Part shown: one piece after another, positions 51,484 through 59,465 of the stretch
How the letters are laid out: every line of letters begins with the position of its first letter
How positions within the stretch are numbered: the stretch's first letter is position 1
Source: Gulosibacter chungangensis
GTDB taxonomy: Bacteria > Actinomycetota > Actinomycetes > Actinomycetales > Microbacteriaceae
Direction of reading: 5' to 3'
NCBI RefSeq assembly: GCF_008831155.1
Contig: NZ_WBKB01000002.1
Span: 62,001 to 126,000 of the forward strand
Length of the DNA: 64,000 nt
Position numbers and translations under genes: made by a program
Notes under the pieces: generated by a model
Told to the model about the DNA's origin: nothing
Database searches by the model: none
Seen by the model: only the letters and a program-made list of their open reading frames with translations

Positions 51484-54400
51484 TTAACGGCGCAAGATCG
51501 GTTCTGCCAATACATCAGTACTGATGTCGCTGGAACCATCGGCGCTCACGAGCACATTGAGGTGTGCCGGGATGCGCTCCTGCATTGAAGTGACGTGACT
51601 GATCACGCCGATCATTCGCCCTCCTTCGCGAAGCTGGTCGAGGGTGCGCATCGCGACTTCGAGGGTGTCGCTGTCAAGTGAGCCGAAGCCCTCATCAACG
51701 AAGAGCGTGTCGAGGGCAATGCCGCCAGCCTGTGCGGAGACCACGTCTGCGAGGCCGAGCGCGAGCGCAAGCGATACGAGGAAGGTTTCACCGCCTGAGA
51801 GTGAATTCGGCGCGCGTGTCTTCCCGTTGTAGACGTCGAAGATTTTGAGACCGAGGCCTGACTGCCGGCCCCGGCTTGCCAGATCATCGTCGAGCTCCAG
51901 CTCATAGCGATTCGCGGTAATGCTGCCGAGCCGGGCGTTCGCGGCAGCGAGAACTTCTTCGAGATAGGCAGCTAGGATAAACGCTTCCAGGTTCTGCTTT
52001 CGTTCGTTTTGTCCGTTGAGGGCGTTGGCGAGTTCACGCTCCGCGGCGGCACGGGCCCCCATCGCGGCAATTTCGTTGAGCGTGGCAGTAGCTGATTTCA
52101 CCGTGGTTCGTATTTCCTGGAGCAGGGTTTCGGCAGCGCCCAGCGCTTGGTTTGCAGCATCGAGTTGCACTTGCGCTTCCCGATCAGAACGTGTCGGCGA
52201 CTCGAGTTCGATCGCTTCTTCGGGGAGATCTTTCAACTCCGGTTCGGCGAGCGTTTGCTCGGCGACGTGCAGATTCTTCGCGTGCGTTTCGCGTTCTGTC
52301 TCGAGGAGTTTGCGAGTTGCCTCGGTGAGGCGGGCCTTCGCGGCCGCTTCCGAAGTTTCGAATGGGCTGTCCGCAAGTGCGGTCGCCAGTTGGGCACGCT
52401 CCTGCGCCAATTGCTGCTCAGCCCGTTCGAGGATCTCCGCGGCGCTAACGACGTATTGGCAGGCAGTCTCCATGGCGCGAGTCCGAGCTAATCGTTCTTT
52501 CACGGAGGCAAATTTGCCGCGTAGAGCCTCTGCCCGCGTGCGCAAGTCACGCAATTGCGCTTCCAAGGTCGCAAGCTGCGAGCGAGCTTCGTCACGGGTG
52601 GAATTGAGCGACACCAGGCGTGCATCGTCGGAAGCGGCTGCTGCGTCGAGTGTGGACAATTCCGACTGCAGCGTTGCTATGCGCTTTTCGGCAGCCTGCG
52701 CTGCCGCAAGCGTTTCCTTTGCTGCGGTATGTCTTGCTTCGGCGTTCTCGAGGTCGAGGCCTGCCGCCAGGGTCCGGATGCGTTCTGCCTCTTGGGACGC
52801 GGCCCCACGCTTGTTCCGATGGGTTTCGGCGGTGACTTGGGCTTGTTTGACCGCCCGTTCAGCAGCTTGCAGCTCTTCGTCCGAGACTTCTGCCACTTCG
52901 CTCCGGGCGGGATCGGGGTGCTCTGTTGCTCCGCAGACCGAGCAGGGTTCACCATCGACGAGTTCTCCAGCGAGGTAGCTTGCTGCGCCGAGCCAGCGGC
53001 GATTAATGAGTTCCCGTTCGGCATCGGTGGCGGCAGTAGCTGCCGCCAAGGCGCGTTCGAGCTCCTGGGCTGCGTCGGTAACGTTTTGTTCAGCTGCAGG
53101 GAGCGCCTTCACCGCCTGTAACTGTTCGGTGGCCTTCGCGAGGGCTTCTGTCGCCGCAGCTATACCGGCTGCCGCCTCCGTAGCGGTGGAAAGCGCGGCG
53201 ACTCGCTCTTCACGGATTGCCGGTCGTACAGCAATTTGTTGCTGTAAGGCGTCAAGATCTCCTTGGGCACGCGTTGTCGCCTCGCGTGCTTCCGCTACGT
53301 CCTTGGCTTTCTTCGAGATCAAGGTTTCGATGGCCTCATTTTCTCGCAGCGAACCCATTTCTTCGGTCAGTGTGCGAGCGACTCGGCGAATATCGGAAAC
53401 GTTTGCCGCAGCATCGAGCATTGCGGGCCGATCGGCATTGGCCTCGACCTGGAGTTCTTCCGTAAGCCGTTGGCGCGCCTTGTCGTAGGACTCGGTTGCC
53501 GCCGTCAGCTGTTCCACGGCACGCTGCGTTGCCTTAATCACTGGGACCAGCGGGGCCGCCTGGGCATCAATCTCCAGTCGGTTGATTACCTCTTGCTGCA
53601 TCCGGTCTTGGTCCGCAAGCAGAGTCCGCCGACTTGCTTGTGCCTTATCGCGTCGCTCTTGGCGGTTGCGTAACTCCGAGGCGCGTTGGAGGTGGGCTGC
53701 AGCTTCGGTGCGTGTTGCCGCAGCTTGATGGCGTGCAGCTTCAGACCGATGGTGGTGTTCCTTGGCTAATTGGACACAAGCCTGGAGCCACGCTTCGGAG
53801 ACCTGCTGTGGTTCTGTTTCTGCGATCTCGACCTGATCGGGGGCGAGATCGTGACGACGGCGCTCGAGACGCTCTGCGTCTTCCGCGAGCTTGTCTTGGA
53901 GTCGCGCTAGTTTTTGCCCGGATTCTTTGGCGCGCTCGGCGAGTAGATCTGAGACTGTTTTGTAGCGCTCCGTACGGAAGAGCTTTCGCAGAAGATGCTG
54001 TCGGTCTTTAGACTCCGCTTGCAAGAATTTTTGAAACTGGTTTTGCGCGAGCATGACCACTTGCAAGAACTCCGTGGCGCTCAACGGGAAGATTTCCCGC
54101 AGCTTCTCGTCAACCACCCTGGGTGAATCGGCTGTGCCACGCCATTGGTCAGCTTGCCACTGCTCGAGAAACGCTTCCGATTTGCGGGTGGTTGTCCCAG
54201 TGCCGCGCTTTTTTGCCGCCTCATATTCGGGTGAGCGAGTGACCCGATACCGCTTGCCGCCGTGTTCGAACTCCAAGGACACACTCGACTCTTCGGTAAG
54301 GTCGGCGAAATTGCTGCGCACTCCTCGCGCAGCTCCCTCAAATCTCGGTGTCTGCCCGTAGAGCGCAAAGGTGATGGCATCAAGGATGCTGGACTTTCCC

Positions 54401-54516
54401 GCACCGGTTTTCCCACCGATCAGGAACAGTCCTTCTTCGGCAAAACGAGTGAAATCAATACTCTGCGGACGCCGGAAGGGACCGAAACCCTGGAGGTCCA
54501 CCTTGAGGATTTTCAT
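51484..54516 (-). CDS. sbcC: Exonuclease SbcC subunit (Rad50-like SMC ATPase)
   Basis: SbcC with SbcD opens hairpins and processes DNA ends. The 1010-residue protein has Walker A GGKTGAGKSSILDAI at the N terminus, two long coiled coils, the zinc hook CSVC (in GEPCSVCGATEHPDP) and, at the C terminus, signature NSLSGGETFLVSLALALGLAD with Walker B TLFVDEGFGSLD. Length is normal. The ATG overlaps the sbcD stop in ATGA, so the two are coupled. The coiled-coil part is rich in Ala, Glu and Arg. Confidence 0.96.
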   Translation of the reverse strand: MKILKVDLQGFGPFRRPQSIDFTRFAEEGLFLIGGKTGAGKSSILDAITFALYGQTPRFEGAARGVRSNFADLTEESSVSLEFEHGGKRYRVTRSPEYEAAKKRGTGTTTRKSEAFLEQWQADQWRGTADSPRVVDEKLREIFPLSATEFLQVVMLAQNQFQKFLQAESKDRQHLLRKLFRTERYKTVSDLLAERAKESGQKLARLQDKLAEDAERLERRRHDLAPDQVEIAETEPQQVSEAWLQACVQLAKEHHHRSEAARHQAAATRTEAAAHLQRASELRNRQERRDKAQASRRTLLADQDRMQQEVINRLEIDAQAAPLVPVIKATQRAVEQLTAATESYDKARQRLTEELQVEANADRPAMLDAAANVSDIRRVARTLTEEMGSLRENEAIETLISKKAKDVAEAREATTRAQGDLDALQQQIAVRPAIREERVAALSTATEAAAGIAAATEALAKATEQLQAVKALPAAEQNVTDAAQELERALAAATAATDAERELINRRWLGAASYLAGELVDGEPCSVCGATEHPDPARSEVAEVSDEELQAAERAVKQAQVTAETHRNKRGAASQEAERIRTLAAGLDLENAEARHTAAKETLAAAQAAEKRIATLQSELSTLDAAAASDDARLVSLNSTRDEARSQLATLEAQLRDLRTRAEALRGKFASVKERLARTRAMETACQYVVSAAEILERAEQQLAQERAQLATALADSPFETSEAAAKARLTEATRKLLETERETHAKNLHVAEQTLAEPELKDLPEEAIELESPTRSDREAQVQLDAANQALGAAETLLQEIRTTVKSATATLNEIAAMGARAAAERELANALNGQNERKQNLEAFILAAYLEEVLAAANARLGSITANRYELELDDDLASRGRQSGLGLKIFDVYNGKTRAPNSLSGGETFLVSLALALGLADVVSAQAGGIALDTLFVDEGFGSLDSDTLEVAMRTLDQLREGGRMIGVISHVTSMQERIPAHLNVLVSADGSSDISTDVLAEPILRR

Positions 54517-55679
54517 CGATTCGCCTCCTGTGCATTGAATTGGGCGAACACTTCCGCCAAGATGTCCCGTTCGATATCCGAGGCTCCTACTCCGTTGCGG
54601 GTGTGTTCCAGAAAACGTTCAACCCGCTGTTCATCGGTAATCGCGGCCGCGAGTTTGGCTTGATACGTCTGTTCATCGCGGTCCACCCGTACCTCGGGTG
54701 TGTGCTCGACATGGACCGCGTGCGGGAACCGAGTCCGAAGCCGTGCCATCGCATCGAGCGGGCGGGCTTGGTCAGTGAGGGCGGCCGCAACCCAATTGTC
54801 GCGATATGGCGAGAACGACTCATCGTGCAAGAGCTCCGACAGCGTGCCGTGCAGTCGAGATAGTGGCCGGGGGACCGGGAGATCAAGCCACTGTGCGCCC
54901 GCGAAGCCCTGTGCATCCAGCTCAATCAGCCACGCGCCGCGCACGGCCCCGGCCTCTGAGAAGGAATAGTGCAGCGGCGCGCCGGAATAGCGAATCTGTG
55001 GCCGTAGCTGCGCACGAGTGTGAATGTGACCGAGCGCCACATAGTCGAAGCCCTCAAGGGTGTCGAGCGGCACCACGTCGAGCCCACCCGCGGTCAAGTC
55101 TCGTTCGATGTCTTTGGCGTTGGCTTCTTCGGGTACGCCCGCAGCAAAGCAGTGCCCAATCAACACTGAACGGGTTGGGTTTGCAGCAAGATGCTCTCGC
55201 GCAAGGTCGGTTGCCCAACGCATCACTGCGGCCTGTGCCCGTGACTGCGGAGCACCGTCCAGATGCCGGACTAGGACGGGTTCGAGATAGGGCACACCGT
55301 AGAAGGTGACCGGCCCGAACTCATCACTGAGCGCAACTGACTCAAACGCGAGTTCGGGCCTCGCGATCACATGAATACCTGAAGCCTGCGCCCAGCGAGA
55401 TTGAAAGCGCAAGCGTGCGGCGGAATCATGATTTCCACTGGTCAAAATGACCTGGGCGCCGGTACCGTGCAGTTCGATCAGCACATCAGTGAGCAGATCA
55501 TAGGCACTTGCCGCTGGCATGGTGGAGTCGAATACGTCGCCAGCGACGACAACCACATCCACCTCGTTGTCACGCACGATCTCGACGAGCGTGTCGAGTA
55601 CCTCACGGAGGTGCTCGTTCACCTGTTCACCGAAGAAGGTGCGACCGATATGCCAGTCCGAAGTGTGCAAAATCTTCAT
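54513..55679 (-). CDS. sbcD: Exonuclease SbcD subunit (Mre11-like nuclease)
   Basis: The 388-residue metallophosphoesterase has motif I LHTSDWHIGRTFFG, motif II VVAGDVFDS, motif III TSGNHDSAARL, and later GHCFAAG and YVALGHIHTRAQL, giving the full two-metal site. TACCCT (minus strand, 55691-55686) is six bases before the ATG, so the operon mRNA is likely leaderless. The stop overlaps the sbcC start. Confidence 0.96.
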   Translation of the reverse strand: MKILHTSDWHIGRTFFGEQVNEHLREVLDTLVEIVRDNEVDVVVVAGDVFDSTMPAASAYDLLTDVLIELHGTGAQVILTSGNHDSAARLRFQSRWAQASGIHVIARPELAFESVALSDEFGPVTFYGVPYLEPVLVRHLDGAPQSRAQAAVMRWATDLAREHLAANPTRSVLIGHCFAAGVPEEANAKDIERDLTAGGLDVVPLDTLEGFDYVALGHIHTRAQLRPQIRYSGAPLHYSFSEAGAVRGAWLIELDAQGFAGAQWLDLPVPRPLSRLHGTLSELLHDESFSPYRDNWVAAALTDQARPLDAMARLRTRFPHAVHVEHTPEVRVDRDEQTYQAKLAAAITDEQRVERFLEHTRNGVGASDIERDILAEVFAQFNAQEANR

Positions 55680-55733
55680 GTTCGCAGGGTATCCGTACCC
55701 GGCGACATCGATCGCTGTGGCGAGTGAGGGGCC

Positions 55734-56210
55734 CTAGGAAATCGGCTCGGCGGTCGCTGCCACCGCAACTTTTGGAATGATTCGTTTGACCTGCGATACC
55801 AGCATCCAGACAAGCAAGAACGCGATGACCGCATCCGCCGCAATGTAGAAATAGTGGGTGGTCGACCCACCTTCGGAGGTGCCGGCGAGCACGGCGTTGG
55901 TGTGCTGAGCCAACAGCGGTCGAATGATGGTCATCTTGACCGCAAACATCACGACCAGCGCACCGTAGAGCGACCAGGTTCGCCGATCCGCCCGCGGTTT
56001 CCAGAGGGATATCGCCATGAGGACCGCGAGTACAAGTTCCACGATGTTCATGGCGAGAAACACGAGTCGGCCGATACCCAAACCGAGCGGAATTGTGATG
56101 CCGGGGGCCTGGAACTTCAGCGGGGCTTCAATGAGATCGATCGCAATAATCATGCCAATCCAGATTGCCGGGAGGATGATTCGAAGCGCATAGGAGACAC
56201 GAACAGACAT
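55734..56210 (-). CDS. Small four-helix membrane protein
   Basis: The 158-residue protein has four hydrophobic segments: IILPAIWIGMIIAIDLI, GRLVFLAMNIVELVLAVLMAI, YGALVVMFAVKMTII and YFYIAADAVIAFLLVWML. Conserved-looking polar features are the Glu in DLIEAPLKF and RPLLAQHTNAVLAG. It resembles uncharacterised DUF4149-like or heme-copper-like small membrane proteins, but I cannot name a family with confidence. TAGGCT (minus strand, 56223-56218) lies seven bases before the ATG, a leaderless start. It precedes sbcD with a 54-base gap. Confidence 0.8.
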   Translation of the reverse strand: MSVRVSYALRIILPAIWIGMIIAIDLIEAPLKFQAPGITIPLGLGIGRLVFLAMNIVELVLAVLMAISLWKPRADRRTWSLYGALVVMFAVKMTIIRPLLAQHTNAVLAGTSEGGSTTHYFYIAADAVIAFLLVWMLVSQVKRIIPKVAVAATAEPIS

Positions 56211-56287
56211 GTCAGCAAGCCTACGGTGAGCGGTGTGCCAGCCTCCCCGCTAATGGCCGGGTTTATTCAATCGACTGGATGCGTACG

Positions 56288-57133
56288 TCAGGATCCCGGG
56301 GCCGTAACGAAGTCAATGAGTTCCTCCACGCGACCAATTACCGAGGGCTCTAGATCCTTCCAATCGCGGACACGATCAAGAATGAGTCGCCAGGCACGGG
56401 CGATATCAGCTTGGTCTTCGTGGGGGAGACCGAGCGCAGCACAGATTCCGTGTTTCCACGACTGCCCTCTGGGGATGACCGGCCACGCCTCGCGACCGAG
56501 TCGTTGCGGGCGCACCGCTTGCCACACATCGACATAGGGGTGCCCAACGACGAGCACCGCATCGGCACCGAACTGTTGGGTAATACCCTGTGCGATTCGG
56601 GTTTCCTTGGATCCCGCCACGAGGTGGTCGAGCAGCACTCCGACACGACGCGTGGATGTGGGGCCAAACTCACTCAGCACCGCATCCAGGTGATCAGCAC
56701 CTTCCAGGTACTCAACGACGACACCCTCGACCCGCAGGTCGTGCCCCCACACCTTTTCGACGAGCTCTGCGTCGTGCCTACCCTCAACAAAGATGCGACC
56801 GGCGCGCGCGACTCGAGCCGGTGCATCCTTAACGAGGAAGGACCCGGAGGCGCTGCGCGCACGCGCAGCCGGAGCGGACGAGCGGAAAACCAGCGTCACT
56901 GCACCTTCGTCATCCATAAACGTGCCGTGGCGCGGAAAGGCCCTTGTCGAACCGTCAGCATCACGTAGCGTGACCGTCTCGCGGGTGGCTGCAACTAACT
57001 GGCCATAGAACTGTGTCGGTGCATCCTCAAGCCACATGCCCTTTCGTGCTGTCACCTCGCGCGGCTTGCTGGGCCGCTTGTTTGCACGGAACTTGGCTAG
57101 TGGATCGCGGTCATAGCGGTCATCGAAACTCAC
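56288..57133 (-). CDS. DUF3097 family protein, Toprim-like
   Basis: The 281-residue protein matches the actinobacterial DUF3097 family: RKGMWLEDAPTQFYGQLVAA near the N terminus, then a Toprim-like core with IFVEGRHDAELVEKVWG (Glu) and GVLLDHLVAGSKE (Asp), and VVGHPYVDVWQAVRP. Toprim folds bind Mg and act on nucleic acids, so a nucleic-acid enzyme is possible; function unreported to my knowledge. The GTG at 57133 follows TACACT by seven bases (minus strand), again leaderless. Confidence 0.88.
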   Translation of the reverse strand: MSFDDRYDRDPLAKFRANKRPSKPREVTARKGMWLEDAPTQFYGQLVAATRETVTLRDADGSTRAFPRHGTFMDDEGAVTLVFRSSAPAARARSASGSFLVKDAPARVARAGRIFVEGRHDAELVEKVWGHDLRVEGVVVEYLEGADHLDAVLSEFGPTSTRRVGVLLDHLVAGSKETRIAQGITQQFGADAVLVVGHPYVDVWQAVRPQRLGREAWPVIPRGQSWKHGICAALGLPHEDQADIARAWRLILDRVRDWKDLEPSVIGRVEELIDFVTAPGS

Positions 57134-57258
57134 GCCGTGCAGTGTAGCCCGAGGTCGGATGATTTAGAGTTGTCCCAGGAAGCCCGGGCAGAATTGGGGA
57201 GATTGCCATCGCCGCGGGTGCGGTAGGGTTGACAGTCTTGACCAAGCAGGAGGATTAC

Positions 57259-57759
57259 ATGGCGCAGTTCGACGAGCGAGATTCCGAACAGGGCTCCAAC
57301 GCCGGCGCCACCCCGGAACCGGACACATCTTCGACGATGTCGTTCACCGGGGACTTTAGCGCGCAACTTGCCGCGCTTATTGCCGGTGGAGTGTCCAAAG
57401 AAGAGATGGATTCGATTGGCGCGCTGCCGTCAGGCTCCGCCCTGCTCATCGTGCGTCGCGGGAATAACGTCGGTGCCCGGTTCTTGCTTGACACGGACCT
57501 GCAAATTGCGGGTCGACACCCGAACGCGGAAATCTTCCTCGATGACGTCACGGTTTCGCGCCGCCACGCCGAGTTCACGCGTCAGGGGCGTAACTTCCAG
57601 GTCCGCGATCTCGGTTCGCTGAACGGTACCTATTACAACGGCGAGCGCATCGACCAGGTACAGTTGGCAAACGGTGGGGAAGTGCAGATCGGTAAATACC
57701 GACTCACGTTCTACGCTTCGCCGCTTGACGCCAACGTAACCCCGATGGCAACTGAGTAA
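57259..57759 (+). CDS. garA: FHA-domain regulator of central metabolism (GarA/OdhI)
   Basis: GarA/OdhI inhibits 2-oxoglutarate dehydrogenase and tunes glutamate metabolism; Ser/Thr kinases switch it off by phosphorylating an N-terminal Thr. The 166-residue protein has an N-terminal Thr/Ser motif (PDTSSTMSFTGDF, about residues 20-32) and a C-terminal FHA domain with AGRHPNAEIFLDD, VSRRHAEF and NGTYYNGERI. The ATG at 57259 has an AGGAGG site; the upstream frame is not needed. The ftsR-like gene follows after five bases, the same order as Rv1827-Rv1828. Confidence 0.93.
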   Translation: MAQFDERDSEQGSNAGATPEPDTSSTMSFTGDFSAQLAALIAGGVSKEEMDSIGALPSGSALLIVRRGNNVGARFLLDTDLQIAGRHPNAEIFLDDVTVSRRHAEFTRQGRNFQVRDLGSLNGTYYNGERIDQVQLANGGEVQIGKYRLTFYASPLDANVTPMATE

Positions 57760-57764
57760 GCCCA

Positions 57765-58481
57765 ATGGGTTTCGGTTCTGCGGCGTCGCGGTCTTCCGGG
57801 GCGCTGCCAAAGCTATCCATCGGCCAAGTACTACAGCGGCTGGCCAACGAACATCCTGATCTGACTCCCTCAAAGATTCGATTCTTGGAGGAGCAGGGGC
57901 TCGTTCACCCGGCTCGAACCACTTCCGGGTATCGCAAGTTTTCGGATGCCGATGTGGAACGAATCCGCACGATCTTGGCGCTGCAGCGTGACCATTACTT
58001 ACCGCTCAAGGTCATCGCCGAGCACCTGGCATCGCTCGACCGTGGGGAGCGTCCGGAGTTGCCGACCCCGGTAGCCTCGCGACCGAAGACGAACGGCAGT
58101 ATCCTCGCGAATGATGCGGAACTCAGCCGCGATGAGCTCCTACGTCGCTCAGGCGCTTCAAAGGAATTGCTCGAACAAGCGCAGGCAGCGAGCCTGATTC
58201 AGCGCACGAATAGCTTCCACGCAGATGACTTGAATTTGCTCGTGGCGCTGGCCGAACTTGAACGTAGCGGCATTGGCCCGCGCCATCTGCGACCGTTCCG
58301 CACGGCTTCGCAACACGAGATTGGTCTCATCGAGCAGGCACTCAGCGGCGTGGCTCGCAAGCCTGAATCCACGCATCGATCCCGCTCAGAAGCGAAAGCG
58401 GACGAACTCGCCGACGCGCTCGAGCGTGTCCGTCGGGGGCTCGTGCGGCAATCCCTACGTGGGCGAGCGCACGGTCGCTAG
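57765..58481 (+). CDS. ftsR: MerR-family regulator, FtsR/Rv1828 type
   Basis: The 238-residue protein has a MerR winged helix (LSIGQVLQRLANEHPDLTPSKIRFLEEQGLVHPARTTSGYRKFSDADVERI) followed by an extended C-terminal domain. In corynebacteria the homologue FtsR activates ftsZ; in mycobacteria it is Rv1828, next to garA. There is no metal-binding Cys pair. Its ATG is five bases after the garA stop, so the two are in one operon. A terminator-like stem follows. Confidence 0.93.
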   Translation: MGFGSAASRSSGALPKLSIGQVLQRLANEHPDLTPSKIRFLEEQGLVHPARTTSGYRKFSDADVERIRTILALQRDHYLPLKVIAEHLASLDRGERPELPTPVASRPKTNGSILANDAELSRDELLRRSGASKELLEQAQAASLIQRTNSFHADDLNLLVALAELERSGIGPRHLRPFRTASQHEIGLIEQALSGVARKPESTHRSRSEAKADELADALERVRRGLVRQSLRGRAHGR

Positions 58482-58497
58482 CGAAGAATAATGAGCA

Positions 58498-58537
58498 GCC
58501 CCGTGTCGTCACAGTGAAGATACGGGGCCTGCCTTTT
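58498..58537 (+). terminator. Terminator after ftsR
   Basis: GCCCCGT (58498-58504) pairs with ACGGGGC (58522-58528); a T tract (58534-58537) follows five bases later. The loop is 17 bases. Confidence 0.65.
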
Positions 58538-58809
58538 CCGTGCGCAGTGCAGCGCAAGGTTACGGTTTGATCTCAACCTCAACTTGAACGTTAATCTTTC
58601 GGCGTGGCTCCCAGAATCTGGACGCGCTGATGAAAGCATCACATCGTTGTATTTCGACCCTCGAGGTATGACACGGCCTCACCTAGACTGAGTGTGGCCT
58701 ATTAGTTCGCCGAGAGGCGGAAGATTCAGCGGGCGCGCCTTAGATGCGGTGTCGCCGGTGGAAGCTACCGTGAATGACAGGCAATGCGACGGGCAAGAAA
58801 GGTGACGTC
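58538..58809 (+). promoter_or_regulatory. Leader of the second MerR gene with a 19-bp-spacer promoter
   Basis: This gene-free stretch of about 270 bases (328 between coding ends) holds a promoter: TTGATC (58567-58572), a 19-base spacer and TAATCT (58592-58597). The overlong spacer is typical of MerR-activated promoters. It contains TCAA-C-TTGA and the flanks AAC and GTT, a possible MerR-type dyad. The transcript would have a 5' leader of about 200 bases. I see no named RNA motif in the leader, and no coding frame of note. Confidence 0.5.
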
Positions 58810-59355
58810 ATGAGTGCGCAGAACGATGGAGGCTCGGAAGGGCTTCAGCAGGAGCTGCTGTTTACCGACGGGCTTCCCGACCTCGATCCAACCCTCGGGT
58901 ACCGCGGCGCAGTCGCTGCACGTGTCGCTGGGATCACCTACCGTCAGCTTGACTATTGGGCACGTACGCACTTGGTCGAGCCGAGCATCCAGGATGCGAC
59001 CGGTTCGGGCTCGAAGCGGCTGTATTCCTTCCGGGACGTCTTGGTGCTCAAGCTCGTGAAGCGACTGCTTGAGACAGGAATCTCGCTGCAGCAAATTCGC
59101 ATCGCCGTAGAGCAGTTGCATGATGCCGGCATCACCGACCTCGCCCAGACGACCCTCATGTCGGATGGTGCGAGTGTGTATCTGTGCACCTCAAATGATG
59201 AGGTGATTGACCTCGTACAACGCGGACAAGGTGTGTTTGGCATTTTTGTTGGACAGGTACTACGCGAAGTCGAAGATAACCTCGTGGACATCGAAACCGA
59301 CGAGGTCGACCCGCTGGATGAGCTCGCTGCGCGCCGAAAGAACCGCGCCAGCTAG
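58810..59355 (+). CDS. MerR-family regulator, Rv1830 type
   Basis: The 181-residue protein has a shortened MerR helix-turn-helix (GYRGAVAARVAGITYRQLDYWARTHLVEP), SGSKRLYSFRDVLVLKLVKRLLETGISLQQIRIAVEQL, and a C-terminal region with LMSDGASVYLCTSNDEVIDLVQRGQGVFGI. It corresponds to mycobacterial Rv1830. In mycobacteria a DUF151 gene separates the two MerR genes; here it is absent from this place. The ATG at 58810 has AAAGGTGA upstream. Confidence 0.92.
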   Translation: MSAQNDGGSEGLQQELLFTDGLPDLDPTLGYRGAVAARVAGITYRQLDYWARTHLVEPSIQDATGSGSKRLYSFRDVLVLKLVKRLLETGISLQQIRIAVEQLHDAGITDLAQTTLMSDGASVYLCTSNDEVIDLVQRGQGVFGIFVGQVLREVEDNLVDIETDEVDPLDELAARRKNRAS

Positions 59356-59465
59356 CAAACAAAGAAGCTCATTTGTAGCTAACCACCAAATCTCAATGCG
59401 AGGTTTTGTGCCCTCTTCGGATATATTCATGGCAACCGTTGTGAATCAGCCAAAGGGGGCATCGT

